In this document: positions 34,010-43,140 of the stretch, in pieces
Numbering within the stretch: the first letter of the stretch is position 1
Layout of the letters: every line of letters begins with the position of its first letter
NCBI GenBank assembly: GCA_963969495.1
Contig: OZ018320.1
Coordinates: 76,014,361-76,078,360, forward strand
Source: Ceratothoa steindachneri
Lineage: Eukaryota > Arthropoda > Malacostraca > Isopoda > Cymothoidae
DNA length: 64,000 nt
Reading direction: 5' to 3'
Program-made: the position numbers and the translations under genes
The notes under the pieces: generated by a model
The model's input: only the letters and a program-made list of their open reading frames with translations
Database searches by the model: none
What the model was told of the DNA's origin: nothing

Positions 34010-35313
34010 AGTAGAGAAAGTTAGGATTTCTCGGTTCTCTGTAAATTAATTTTGATGAAACTTTTCCCAGCTGATCTGCACAATATGTCAACCCTAGTGT
34101 TATCTTTTCATTATGCTTTGTTACGTCCTTCAATTTTTATTTTAGATTCGTCGTTTTGGGGGTTAACCACTCTAATAGCTATTTAATTAAAGCTCATATA
34201 GACAAATTTTGGAGAAAACGAGATATAATTATACACATTAAATATACCTTGCCTATATATTTAACAGAAAACCATAATTATAAAGCACGATGGGTGGATA
34301 TAATGATTTGCCCACATGAGGGTCATTTCGACGGATGGAATTTTCGATTCTGTTGAGATCCGGAGAGGTTGACGTCTACACCACCAACTTGTAACCCTGC
34401 ATGCCGTGAGAGCCTAGGAACGCTTGGGTGGCATTGGCAGAGTAGAATGGATTGAAGTTATGCATGAAAACTATAATCCTTAGAAGTGACAACGCTATGT
34501 CATCTAGCTAAAGATCCAAGACTTCCTTCAAGAGATTGCAGTAGGCGCCTGTGGTATTACTTTAACCCCAACAGGCACCCTCAGGGGGTCAACAAATTTG
34601 TGTCCAATTATACCTGCCCAAAACGTGACTCCTTCTCCCTGCTATTGACGTCGCAAACGTTGGTGACGTTCATCTCAGAAATAGACCCAACCACTTGCCC
34701 AACTATCAGGTCCGTCAAGGGCTGCCCTGATCTCGCCAGAGAACGTAACTCATTTCCAACGTCATTTTACATCCGGGTCCATTGAAACCTCTAAGTCTTG
34801 TGACTGGCGTTAAAGGAGGCAGTTTCAGGTGTGCTCGCACGAAGCCATAGCCTCTAGGATACAGCTCCTGGTGGACTTCGATACATAGGCACGACAATCC
34901 GCGATGGAAACGACTGCTTGTTTGTTGGAGTTTCCCACGTAACTGAAATCCCTAACTGTCACAGTCGTGGAGTTCCCACAATCGAATAGTTTCTTCATTA
35001 GCGAAGGGTCCTTCAGAAATCATCTAACCGTGTCCACATGACAAACTAATTTCGCCGCACTTTCATTGATTATGAAAGACCTTTTTTCATGGTCGAAGCC
35101 TCTGCGACGTCCCATTGTTCTTACAGAGGATATATGTTAGTGTGGATTATCCCCAAAACGACAAATCTGAAATAAAAATTGAAAGATTTAACACAACGAA
35201 AATTAAAACATAACATTAGTGTTGCCATATTATTCAGACCAGCTGGGAAAAGTTTCATCAAAATTGATTCACAGAAAACAGAGAAATCCTAACTTTCCCT
35301 GCCAAGCTATTAA
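34010..35313 (-). mobile_element. Tc1-like transposon with about 155-bp terminal inverted repeats
   Basis: Left 34,010-34,163 and right 35,150-35,313 are inverted copies; each outer end reads GTTAATAGCT, then AAAGTTAGGATTTCTC further in. About 1.3 kb in total. The minus strand between them carries a decayed Tc1 transposase: MGRRRGFDHEKRSFIINESA, CHVDTVR and FLKDPSLMKKLFDCGNS (paired helix-turn-helix region), then AALDGPDSWASGWVYF (first catalytic block), GVTFWAGIIG, FMHDN-like, and SPDLNRIENS (third block; normally NPIE). Multiple stops. It abuts an I-clade LINE on the left and the 3' end of a CR1 LINE on the right. Confidence 0.8.
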
Positions 35314-35407
35314 CAACAAGGACAAGGAAAGAAGGTACCCTAGGAGACCTTACGGTCCATTCAAGGAGGGTACCTTTGAACTAGCAATCGAGCGGGCACA
35401 TGGCTGC

Positions 35408-35647
35408 TCAATTGTTTTGCGTCCCTAAATGGCCACTTTTTAAGACCTTGTCTAGTCTTGCCTTGAACTGGTCAACAGATTCACTGTTGACAACTTCCAC
35501 TGGGAGTGCGTTCCACTTACCGCAGATACTGTAGGTGAAAAAATTTCCACACAGATTGCGCGTTCTGTTCTCACTGTGTGAAAATATCCCGGTAGTCAAC
35601 ATTGTCGAACCCTCGAAGTATTTTGAAAAATTCGATGAGCTGACCAC
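35408..35647 (-). CDS. CR1 copy 1 ORF2, C-terminal end (shifted frame)
   Basis: Residues from about 27 on read ENRTRNLCGNFFTYSICG, KWNALPVEVVNSESVDQF and KARLDKVLKSG, the normal C-terminal region of CR1-type ORF2. It lacks 13 codons present in copy 2 after ENRTRN. The deletion is flanked by CGCAAT at both ends, so it probably arose by slippage between short repeats. Confidence 0.8.
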   Translation of the reverse strand: MVSSSNFSKYFEGSTMLTTGIFSHSENRTRNLCGNFFTYSICGKWNALPVEVVNSESVDQFKARLDKVLKSGHLGTQNN

Positions 35648-36506
35648 GCAGTCTACGGGTTTCCAGCGAGAACAGATCTAATTCCCTTAGTCTATCGTCA
35701 TAACTTTTATGTCGGATAGAGGGAATCAGCTTGGTTGCCCTAGCTTGTACGCGTTCCAATCTCGCGATGTCCTTTCGCAATGAAGGACTCCAAAATTGTA
35801 CGGCATACTCCAGGTGCGGTCGGACAAGTGAGTTATACAGGCACAGTACAATCTCCTGGTTCCGATAACCAAACTGGCGCTTAATATAGCCTAGCATCCT
35901 TTGGGCCTTTTTCTCCGCCTCAATGCACTGTTTCGAGAACTTGAGGTCACTAGTGATTGTTACACCCAAGTCCTTCTCAGTGTCGGTGGATTCCATAGCA
36001 GTGCCCTTAAGGATATACTGAGATTGGAGGTTTTGTGGCCGATATACATCACTGCATTTTTTCACGTTAAAAGGCATTTGCCACGTGTCCAACCACTCCC
36101 CAATCTTCCGAAGATCTTCCTGCAGGCGGGCAGTATTTCCATCCTTTGCAACGTTCATACCAAACTTGGTATCGACGGCAAATTTGGAAATCTTGGCAAC
36201 CATGTCACCGTCCATGTCGTTGACGTAGATGATGAATAGTAGTGGTCCCAGGAAAGAACCTTGAGGCACCCCGCTAGTAACGGGCACCCACTCAGAAGCC
36301 TGTCCATTCACCACCACCTGTTGCCGTCTGCCACTTAGCCAGTTCTCGATCCAGCCGGCTACCTTTCCATGTATGCCCAGCACTCGCACTTTCCGGAGAA
36401 GGCGGCGGTGTGGTACCTTATCAAAGGCTTTCTGAAAGTCTAGGTAGACCACATCTATCGCCTTGTCCCGATCGTGCTCACTGAAAACGAAGTGGAAGAA
36501 TTCCAA
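35571..36506 (-). CDS. CR1 copy 1 ORF2, reverse transcriptase C-terminal half (311 aa)
   Basis: Starts in the frame after a shift: FHFVFSEHDRDKAIDVVYLD, FQKAFDKVPHRRLLRKV (RT block with first Asp, near residues 20-42), SGVPQGSFLGPLLFIIYVND (near 78), then FAVDTKFGMNV near 107. The catalytic FADD box is FAVD here, a single GAC to GTC change. The thumb region follows: EKDLGVTITSDLKFS, RNQEIVLCLYNSLVRPHLEY, RATKLIPSIRHKSYDDRLRE. It overlaps the upstream frame by 29 bases, showing a one-step frameshift within SCLTNL. Confidence 0.88.
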   Translation of the reverse strand: MEFFHFVFSEHDRDKAIDVVYLDFQKAFDKVPHRRLLRKVRVLGIHGKVAGWIENWLSGRRQQVVVNGQASEWVPVTSGVPQGSFLGPLLFIIYVNDMDGDMVAKISKFAVDTKFGMNVAKDGNTARLQEDLRKIGEWLDTWQMPFNVKKCSDVYRPQNLQSQYILKGTAMESTDTEKDLGVTITSDLKFSKQCIEAEKKAQRMLGYIKRQFGYRNQEIVLCLYNSLVRPHLEYAVQFWSPSLRKDIARLERVQARATKLIPSIRHKSYDDRLRELDLFSLETRRLRGQLIEFFKILRGFDNVDYRDIFTQ

Positions 36507-38034
36507 AAAGGTTCGTCAGGCAAGACCGTTGCCTTCGGAAGCCGTGCTGGGAACTCCTCAGTAGCAGGTTCGACTCTAAATACGACTTCATTTTGTCCAC
36601 CATCATGCTTTTCATGAGTTTACCGACTATCGAAGTCAGACTGAGAGGTCGGTAGTTTGAGGGTTGGTTACGGTCTCCTTTCTTGAAGATAGGAGTCACC
36701 TCCGCCTCACGCCAGTCTCTAGGAACGCATTTGGTCCGGATTGACATGTTGAAGATTGCTCTCAGGTGTCGTGACACTTGATTGCGCACTTCTTTCAACA
36801 CTTTAGGTAGAAACCCATCCGGGCCAGGTGACTTATTCGTCATTAGGTCAGTGATCTTCTTTTTGATTTCTCCTTCGGTGAAGTCCATATCCTCCAGCTT
36901 TTCCCCCGAGTAGGAATCCGTCGGCTGGGGGATGGGACCACACTCTTCAGTAAACACTGAAGAGAAGTAGTCGTTGAGGAGGTTAGCATTTTCTGCATCT
37001 AAGTGCTTTAATGTCCCCTCTTTATTCCTCAAAGGGACAATCGTTCGACGGATCGGTTTACGGCTGTTTACATATCCAAAGAACTCCTTGGGATTCTCTT
37101 TACAGAGTCTCGCCACTCGGAGTTCCTCAGACCACTTAGCCGCCCTTATGCTGGATTTTACTCTCCTGGCTAGCCTCCGGTATTCGTCAAATTCACCCGA
37201 GATCTTCAAATGCCGGTACACAGTTCTCTTCTCCCTAAGCAGTTGGCAGATTTCTCGATTAAACCACTTTGGTTGAACAGAAGACCGACGGGGGCATTTC
37301 AGAGGGATGAAACGCGATTGAAGACTCATGAATGTGGTTTTGAAACTATTCCACGACTCTTCAACAGCATCGCACACTTCTAGCCTCACGTCAGTCAGTC
37401 CAGCACGAAGGCTTTCAAAGTCTGCTCTTCTCAAGTCAAGTTTGCTTGATTGACTGGCAACAGACCTTACCTTCGGGATCTTGACGCTAAATCTAACTAG
37501 CTGGTTATCACTGCCACCGAGCTCTTCGCCTACAGAGAGATCCTCAACGATATCATCCTCAGAGGTGAAGACCAAGTCGAGGATATTGTCTCGTCTCGTC
37601 GGTTCTCTGACCCATTGAGTGAGGAATTCGTTGTTGGCGAACTCCAAGAGTAGCGCGCTCTCGCCACAGGCTGCTCTGGTTTCCCAGTCAACTTGGCTGT
37701 TGAAATCGCCCATAACGATGCATACTCTGCTTTGAACAAGCTCACCCAGCAGCTGGTACAGTGTTCTGTCCTTCTCAACGGGTTGGGAAGGGGTTCTGTA
37801 AAGCACCAGGGTGCTGTATCTGACAGGACCTATCTCTAAGTCAACGCCTAGGAGCTCGTGATCGGATATAATGTTGGAGTTCGTAGATTTGATTGTATCC
37901 TTGACATACAACATTACACCGCCACCCTCTCTGTCTGGCCTATCTTTGTGGAAGAGTTGGTAGCCAGGAACCGTGAATTCGCCTTCAAAGTCTCGGTTTG
38001 AGGTTTTTATCCACGATTCTGTTATGGCTACCAT
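36478..38034 (-). CDS. CR1 copy 1 ORF2, endonuclease and start of reverse transcriptase (518 aa)
   Basis: The frame begins MVAITESWI; the open reading actually extends upstream to about 38,120 (LKVLLFNARSTRNKF), so the first Asn motif is also present. Endonuclease motifs are ITESWI (Glu), VMGDFNSQVDW (Asp/Asn, near residues 107-117), NILDLVFTS and GGSDNQLVRF near 173. The final active-site motif is normally SDH and is SDN here. RT begins with TNKSPGPDGFLPKVLKEV near 393 and EAEVTPIFKKGDRNQPSNYR near 440. It ends after a frameshift that continues at 36,506. Target-site nicking is probably lost. Confidence 0.88.
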   Translation of the reverse strand: MVAITESWIKTSNRDFEGEFTVPGYQLFHKDRPDREGGGVMLYVKDTIKSTNSNIISDHELLGVDLEIGPVRYSTLVLYRTPSQPVEKDRTLYQLLGELVQSRVCIVMGDFNSQVDWETRAACGESALLLEFANNEFLTQWVREPTRRDNILDLVFTSEDDIVEDLSVGEELGGSDNQLVRFSVKIPKVRSVASQSSKLDLRRADFESLRAGLTDVRLEVCDAVEESWNSFKTTFMSLQSRFIPLKCPRRSSVQPKWFNREICQLLREKRTVYRHLKISGEFDEYRRLARRVKSSIRAAKWSEELRVARLCKENPKEFFGYVNSRKPIRRTIVPLRNKEGTLKHLDAENANLLNDYFSSVFTEECGPIPQPTDSYSGEKLEDMDFTEGEIKKKITDLMTNKSPGPDGFLPKVLKEVRNQVSRHLRAIFNMSIRTKCVPRDWREAEVTPIFKKGDRNQPSNYRPLSLTSIVGKLMKSMMVDKMKSYLESNLLLRSSQHGFRRQRSCLTNLFGILPLRFQ

Positions 38035-38141
38035 TTCGGGTTCTTCCGTCGCTACGAGGCCACGGAGCTTAGGAAACTTGTTCCTGGTTGACCTCGCATT
38101 AAACAGAAGAACTTTCAGGGAGTCCCCGACTGTAGGACTCC

Positions 38142-38711
38142 CTACGCTCTTCCGTTTCCCGGCTTGTTTGTTGGCGAGGCACCCCTTTTTGCGACCTCTG
38201 AGAAGGTCGTTCCTGGAGTGACACGGGCGTACTGGCGTACGTCCGCCCTCACTATGGGCCGGATATTCCTTTCGGTCGTCTCTACGACATCCTGGATCAT
38301 GTTCGAAAGAAAGGCCTTTCCTTTAAAGGAAAGATGTACCCCATCCCTTTGGTGGAGATCATTTCTACCATAAAAGGTGCGGTACGGGTCCACAAAAAAG
38401 ACCCCCTCTGCCGTACACAAATCTGCCAGGCGCCGGTTTAAAGACACATTCATCGAGTGAGCGGTCCGTGTTGGACCTCTCCTCGGGAGCATCCTGACTA
38501 CCACACGCTTGCGGGTTTTCAGCCCACAGTCGTCCACGGCACCCATGACCGTGTGGAGGATTTTATCTCTAGGGTCTACCCTACCTCCTCTCAGGTAGAG
38601 GTCGTTTCCACTGACCATCAGAGCAACGACTGAGCTCTCAGAAATCTGTGATTTCTCAGCCTCTACTCTGATGTGGTGGTTACCACATCCTGGCAGGCAG
38701 CTTACCTTCAC
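38142..38711 (-). CDS. CR1 copy 1 ORF1, SGNH/GDSL esterase part
   Basis: A 189-codon frame with VVALMVSGNDLYLRGG (Asn of the block III GxND motif, near residue 36) and QRDGVHLSFKGKAFLSN (Asp-His dyad of block V, near residue 118). The nucleophile block (GDS) lies just upstream across a TAA stop at 38,757-38,759, so Met at 38,711 is not the true start. CR1 ORF1 proteins carry such an esterase, thought to help membrane or RNP handling. The C-terminus ends NKPGNGRA, about 20 bp before ORF2 coding begins. Confidence 0.82.
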   Translation of the reverse strand: MKVSCLPGCGNHHIRVEAEKSQISESSVVALMVSGNDLYLRGGRVDPRDKILHTVMGAVDDCGLKTRKRVVVRMLPRRGPTRTAHSMNVSLNRRLADLCTAEGVFFVDPYRTFYGRNDLHQRDGVHLSFKGKAFLSNMIQDVVETTERNIRPIVRADVRQYARVTPGTTFSEVAKRGASPTNKPGNGRA

Positions 38712-38756
38712 ACTAGTGCAAAGGCAGGCCGCTAGCAGGGACTGCAGGCCCCGTGC

Positions 38757-39311
38757 TTAAGAATCACCAATAAGGGTGACTCTTGCACATTTGTCAGCAG
38801 GCGACTTATTCTTTCCCTTCGGAAGCGACTTGCCACTTTCCTCTTGTATCTCTACATTTTTCTTTTTTTTCTTCTTCATCTTATTTTTCTTGTCTTCATT
38901 TGTTTTCTCTTCTTCCGTTTCTCTTTTATCTTCTTCTCTTTTCACTTTCCCTTGCGCACCAGTAACGCTCGAATCCTCTACACTGAGGTGAGCAGCATTA
39001 AGGTCCTTTTTCTTCTTTTTCTTTTTCTTCTTCTCATTGACTCCGCATGGCAGAAGTGGGGCTACCAATGAAGTTTCACCTCCTTGGGCTGGAGTCACAT
39101 CGGCGGAACCACCCAAGTCAGTCGGACTTTCGTCTCGAGCTTGAGCTGACTGGGCCTCTAGTTTATAGGCTAGCTCTAGGATTTTTTCCTCGAGACGCCG
39201 AATCTGAAGCGCGGGGTTCAGGGTGAAGGGGATCGAAGAATGACATACGAGACATCGTCCGAACAAGGATACTTTCAAGACTGGCTCAGGATTTTCGCGA
39301 AAAATGATCAA
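38757..39311 (-). CDS. CR1 copy 1 ORF1, N-terminal part ending at GDS
   Basis: 184 codons. N-terminal CLVCHSS looks like a partial zinc motif. RRLEEKILELAYKLEAQ is a short coiled coil near residues 38-54. Two poly-Lys tracts and a Glu/Lys-rich low-complexity linker follow, then CARVTLIGDS, the block I nucleophile motif of SGNH hydrolases, immediately before TAA. In copy 2 the corresponding codon is CAA, so the stop is a C to T change in copy 1. The start codon is uncertain; 39,311 is simply the first Met in the open frame. Confidence 0.78.
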   Translation of the reverse strand: MIIFRENPEPVLKVSLFGRCLVCHSSIPFTLNPALQIRRLEEKILELAYKLEAQSAQARDESPTDLGGSADVTPAQGGETSLVAPLLPCGVNEKKKKKKKKKDLNAAHLSVEDSSVTGAQGKVKREEDKRETEEEKTNEDKKNKMKKKKKKNVEIQEESGKSLPKGKNKSPADKCARVTLIGDS

Positions 39312-39319
39312 AGCTCATG

Positions 39320-39860
39320 TTGTTTAAAGGGCTGAATATTTGCATAAAATTCATTTCAGCGACGAAAGTAAATTTAATTTAGTTGGATTAATGGCAGACG
39401 CATTGTTAGATGTACTGCAGGTGACAAAAAATCTTAAATGTGTTAAAAATTCTGCCAATCATGGATGAGTCAGTGTCATGGTATTGGGGCTGTTTTCGTC
39501 TGATGTAGTTTGGTCCGAGCATCTTTGAACCAGCCAGCAGTATTTATGCAGGACGACACGCGATTCCATACTGCAAGGCGAGTAAAATTCTATTTCAAAC
39601 AAGAAGATATTCAAGTAATGAAATCGCCTGCTTAGAGCCCGGACATGAACTCATTGAGAGCCTCTGGAAACTAATTGGAGACAAAGCTCGAGACCAGCAG
39701 CCTTAAACTGACGGATTTATGGACGAAAATTGAACAATAATGAAAGACAATAACATGAGAATTTTGCAAGAAAGTGTCGAGGTCATGTGGTCCTCGTTGC
39801 ACCGAAGTAATAGAAAAAAATTCTTTAAACCTTATATTAAGTGTTTTAAATTTCATCGTT
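39320..39860 (+). pseudogene. Tc1-like transposase relic
   Basis: Plus-strand pieces in several frames: ISATKVNLI/FSDESKFN-like start near 39,355, a CRTT/MQDDTRFHTARR block near 39,545-39,575 (usual MQDNAPCHTA), FKQEDIQVMKSPA, then SPDMNS near 39,640 (third block). The order matches the catalytic half of Tc1 transposases. The N-terminal DNA-binding part is missing; the CR1 copy starts directly at its left edge. Confidence 0.62.
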
Positions 39861-40400
39861 GTCGAATCTTGCTTTGTTTCTAGTGTGTCTGCTTGTTAAG
39901 CAATTCTGTTAATGATCGTTCACTTATTTTGCACATGTTAATATTTTATTTTGTTTGTAAATTTATTATGAATTCTTGTATCATATGAAATCTTCATAAA
40001 ATATATTAAATGCATGCCGTGATTTACCATGGAAATCTCATTTATCTACTCATCATTGAAAATATTTTGATAAAGGAAAATTGTTCTCTTATTTTGCTTG
40101 GTAGTGCTTGCCCGCTAGGAATCGCGGTGGGTGTGCTTCGAAATGTATTGGAACCTAGCCTTTGCTCGACGAAATTCACTGACAGTTAAATCATTCGGGC
40201 GGCGATTATATCGCATGTAGGCGTAACGCTTCTGTTTGAAGGCTGTCTCGCCTTCGGCTGACCACCACGGAAGCAGTCGGCGTGAAAAACGGCTAGACGT
40301 TCTAGGAATAGTAGTTTTACCCACGGCGATGATGTTGCCGGGAAAAATTCAACGGCCTCTTCCACTGACATAAACTCCTTGACTAGGACAGAGAAATCAG

Positions 40401-40955
40401 TCATATCCTGAAATGCGGACCACCAGGTGAGTCTCTCAGACGGCAGCGGTCCAGAAAATGATATGTGAATGGGAAGTGATCACTAGCATGGAGGTCATCG
40501 ACCACCTCCCTCCCAAAATCAGGCTGTGCATTCGAAGAGCACAGTGATATATCAAAACAGAAAAATGCTGTTCTCGTGCAGTGATGCGTAAACTCATACA
40601 CATTTATGACACCTATCTCCAGCGTGTCGATCAGGAGGGAAAGGACCTGACCCTTGGGATTGATCGAGTGGTCTCCCCAGAAGGCCTCTCTAGGGAGTCT
40701 ACGATTCAAATCCCCGAGCATTAGGAAGGGCCTCGGCAACTGTGCTACGATGCTGTGGATGTTCCCCACATCGAAGTTGGCTGACGGCGGAATGTACGCA
40801 GAAATAACTGTATACCTCTTATCCAGGTGCAGTTGCAGTGCTAATACCTGAACGGAGGTATCTAAAGCAAAGAGAAGAACGGAGACATCATACCGGGTGT
40901 AAATCGCGCATCCTGTGCGGGCCCCATCTCCTGAGAGTAAGGTCACAAAACCCAT
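40401..40955 (-). CDS. I-clade LINE copy A, endonuclease domain (184 aa)
   Basis: Contains CAIYTRYDVSVLLFALDTS, KRYTVISAYIPPSANFDVGN, PFLMLGDLNRRLPREAFWGD (the usual LGDLN/GDFN Asp-Asn pair near residue 80) and HASDHFPFTYHFL near 160, with the catalytic SDH intact. It is an apurinic-type endonuclease of non-LTR retrotransposons. It is homologous to 47,038-47,430 in copy B. Confidence 0.82.
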   Translation of the reverse strand: MGFVTLLSGDGARTGCAIYTRYDVSVLLFALDTSVQVLALQLHLDKRYTVISAYIPPSANFDVGNIHSIVAQLPRPFLMLGDLNRRLPREAFWGDHSINPKGQVLSLLIDTLEIGVINVYEFTHHCTRTAFFCFDISLCSSNAQPDFGREVVDDLHASDHFPFTYHFLDRCRLRDSPGGPHFRI

Positions 40956-41966
40956 CTATCTCGGGAGGGTGGGCCAGTGGCACGCGACAGTTATGACCTT
41001 TCTCAGAAAGATAGCTAACGGGGAACAAGAGGAGAGGAGCCTCCACAGATTCTCCCAATTGACCCGGAGTCCATAGAAGGAATATGGCGGGTAGAGCAGT
41101 TTCGGAGACAGAGGTCCCTCCTTTGGAAGTTCCACCGTTTCCGAGCCACCGAGTCCAGTCTTTCGTGGGGGTGTAGGAGCCAAAGCTCTTTTGGTGCTTT
41201 CCTCCTTTTGGGGGACAGTTTTAGGAACCCGGAAAGATGACTTCACGACCACCATCATATTTTGCCTCCTGTTGTGCTAACAACCCGGTAGAGGCGAGCG
41301 GTAGTTTCCTCTTACAGGAAACATTCATGCTATGAGAGATGGCGGGGGGAGGCCTGGTTTTAGCCGAGGCTCGGTGTGAACCCTTTGTGCCCGCAGCTCT
41401 ACCAGGAGAGTGCCCGGATATAGTAGAACTCGCAGAATGGTTCCAAATTGGCGCGGAAACAACCGTGCTCCTAGATCTAGAGGAGCCAGGAGCAGAGAGT
41501 GACTTTTTAAAAACTGAAGCATAAGAGTCCTGTGCAGTGCCGAGCGCGCCAAATCCAAATCTTTAGCCTCCTAAAATGAGTCAGGATCCGTAGCCTGGAA
41601 AGCCAAGATTTTATTCTCCATGAAAAACGCACCGCATTGCATCGAAGAAGGAGTGGTTCTACGCATTTGATATACGTTACCATACATTATAGAGACTTAT
41701 CAGGTACGGTTTTAGAAGAACTTCCGCAGACTTTGGGTAAACCCAATTTTGCACGTATACATGAGCGATTCATATGACAAAGTGGTGGCAGTAGTTGCAC
41801 TTCCGCGGCAATGAAACAAATGCCTTCGCGCGGTAGCGATACCAACTGGCACGCAACAACTCAGTGATCCTGTCATGGTCGAACCTTTCGAAGAGTGTAG
41901 GGGTGGGTCTCGAGGCCCCTCTTTGTTTTCTCATCATACGTTAGGGCAGCTCTAAGGTGTTGTCTT

Positions 41967-42236
41967 CTATGGAGTAGTACACGAGTTTCCTCGCATAAAC
42001 ATTCCTTTTACATAGTTCATGACCGCCTCGGAGAGAACTGATGCATTTGGCAGAAGGCTCCAGTCCAAGAAATGGACCACCTTTGGATCTCTACAAATCA
42101 AGCTATCTATTGCACTCATCTGAAAGATTATGTTGTCTTTGGCCAACATGCTACCATCAGTGGAGCGAATAACCAAAAATCGTTTGAAGCCAGCAGGCTC
42201 TCCAAATGATGGGCCCCGATAAAATCGAGGCTCCAC
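41967..42236 (-). CDS. I-clade LINE copy A, ORF1 RNA-binding fragment
   Basis: PAGFKRFLVIRSTDGSMLAK near residues 15-34, followed by PKVVHFLDWSLLPNAS. This is the RRM-like part of the gag; copy B at 48,443-48,952 has nearly the same motif. A zinc-knuckle remnant (CHMNRSCIRAKLGLPKVCG) lies downstream at about 41,700-41,790. Confidence 0.68.
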   Translation of the reverse strand: MEPRFYRGPSFGEPAGFKRFLVIRSTDGSMLAKDNIIFQMSAIDSLICRDPKVVHFLDWSLLPNASVLSEAVMNYVKGMFMRGNSCTTP

Positions 42237-42658
42237 TCAGCGCAACTACGCTGGTCTTAACCTTGGCCACCCCACTCTAGTGTACCTCTGGCCCGGAGGG
42301 GCTGATCTTAGCCTGGTCGCTTGCCGAAAGTGCAGCGGGTCCAGCTTTGTTTTTCTGTTTCTTTTTCCTTTGGGGAGAGAAGGGTGGGGACTGAACCCAC
42401 TTCTCCCCGTTACCGGAAGGAGCTCTTAGGCCGAACGGACCAGCCTAAGCAAAATCGTTTTCCGAGATAGAGTAGGTCTTGCCTGTCAAAGGGGCACCAG
42501 CCGGGAAAGGAGGTCCCTCTTTTCCTTCTGAGTCGTCGGGTCCCTGAGCCACGCGAAGAGAGCTTGTACAGGTGCGGATCTATGTTTGGTGTTTGAAACC
42601 GAGATCAGGTTATCCCGCATGGAAGATCCTGCTCTACGCATCTGGGTCGACCCCGAGA

Positions 42659-43096
42659 TCATGTCCATCTCAGAGGGAGCCTCCATGTGCCAGCCATCTC
42701 ACGCCCCCGAGGCATCCCGATCACAATTGAGGACTCTGTCTCTTCGTGTTTTTTCCACCCCTGCAGGCTTAAAATGCAGGACGTTAAGGGACACGGACCG
42801 ACTGGCGGTGCTCTCACTTGCCCCCTAATGGTGTCGGCCCTATCGAGCCTCTCCCACCGGAAGCGGTCAATTTTCGGCCATCTGCCGTCTCTCTTGGCAG
42901 TCCCCTGTAATGAAAAAGGAGGGACTGCCGCTGGTAGGGAGATGAGGTCACCCAAGGGCGCCTCCAAAGTGGGGATGAATGTGAAAGCCATCGCACACGT
43001 AGGCTTTGGAGATGAATAAACCTCCTCTCCGCTAGAAGAATGCGGAGGGGCCTCTGATAAGGAGCATAAGGGGTTCCTCTTTTCTTTGTCCTTCAC
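42659..43096 (-). CDS. I-clade LINE copy A, ORF1 N-terminal frame (uncertain)
   Basis: A 145-codon Pro/Ser-rich frame. Phrases such as PSLPSLQGTAKR-like and SSGEEVYSSPKPTC parallel the N-terminal frames of copy B (49,307-49,820; SQGTAKK and AYGCRG). No catalytic domain. It is a part of ORF1 only by comparison with copy B. Confidence 0.5.
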   Translation of the reverse strand: MKDKEKRNPLCSLSEAPPHSSSGEEVYSSPKPTCAMAFTFIPTLEAPLGDLISLPAAVPPFSLQGTAKRDGRWPKIDRFRWERLDRADTIRGQVRAPPVGPCPLTSCILSLQGWKKHEETESSIVIGMPRGREMAGTWRLPLRWT

Positions 43097-43140
43097 TACA
43101 CTTAGGGAGGGCGAGGCCGCGCTTTGAGACGGATCTCCAT

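Larger units (their letters stand above)
35318..39311 (-). mobile_element. CR1-like LINE copy 1, nearly full length
   Basis: On the minus strand it carries ORF1 (39,311-38,142, one stop) and ORF2 (about 38,120-35,408, frameshifted): apurinic-type endonuclease, reverse transcriptase and C-terminal region, then a 3' untranslated tail ending near 35,318 next to a Tc1 element. Over 90% similar by eye to copy 2 at 58.6-61.8 kb, which lies in the opposite orientation. An SGNH-esterase ORF1 is a known feature of the CR1 group. It cannot retrotranspose as it stands: stop in ORF1, two frame breaks in ORF2, and altered catalytic residues in both endonuclease and polymerase. Confidence 0.88.
40100..43140 (-). 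mobile_element. I-clade LINE, 5' part (copy A): ORF1 and endonuclease
   Basis: On the minus strand, ORF1 (gag-like) runs from about 43,100 to 41,300 in several frames. The endonuclease of ORF2 lies at 41,258-40,401, and a basic linker, RRLLPWWSAEGE...RPNDLTVSEFRRAKARFQYI, ends at 40,115. Homology stops near 40,100. The continuing family sequence (RT, RNase H) is found at 34,009-31,590 in the same orientation. The two parts may be one insertion split by 6 kb of later elements, with an estimated 400-500 bp missing. Multiple frameshifts. Confidence 0.75.

Noticed and set aside
35901..37276. Plus-strand open frames at 35,901-36,239 and 36,974-37,276
   Set aside because: Shadows of the CR1 ORF2 on the minus strand.
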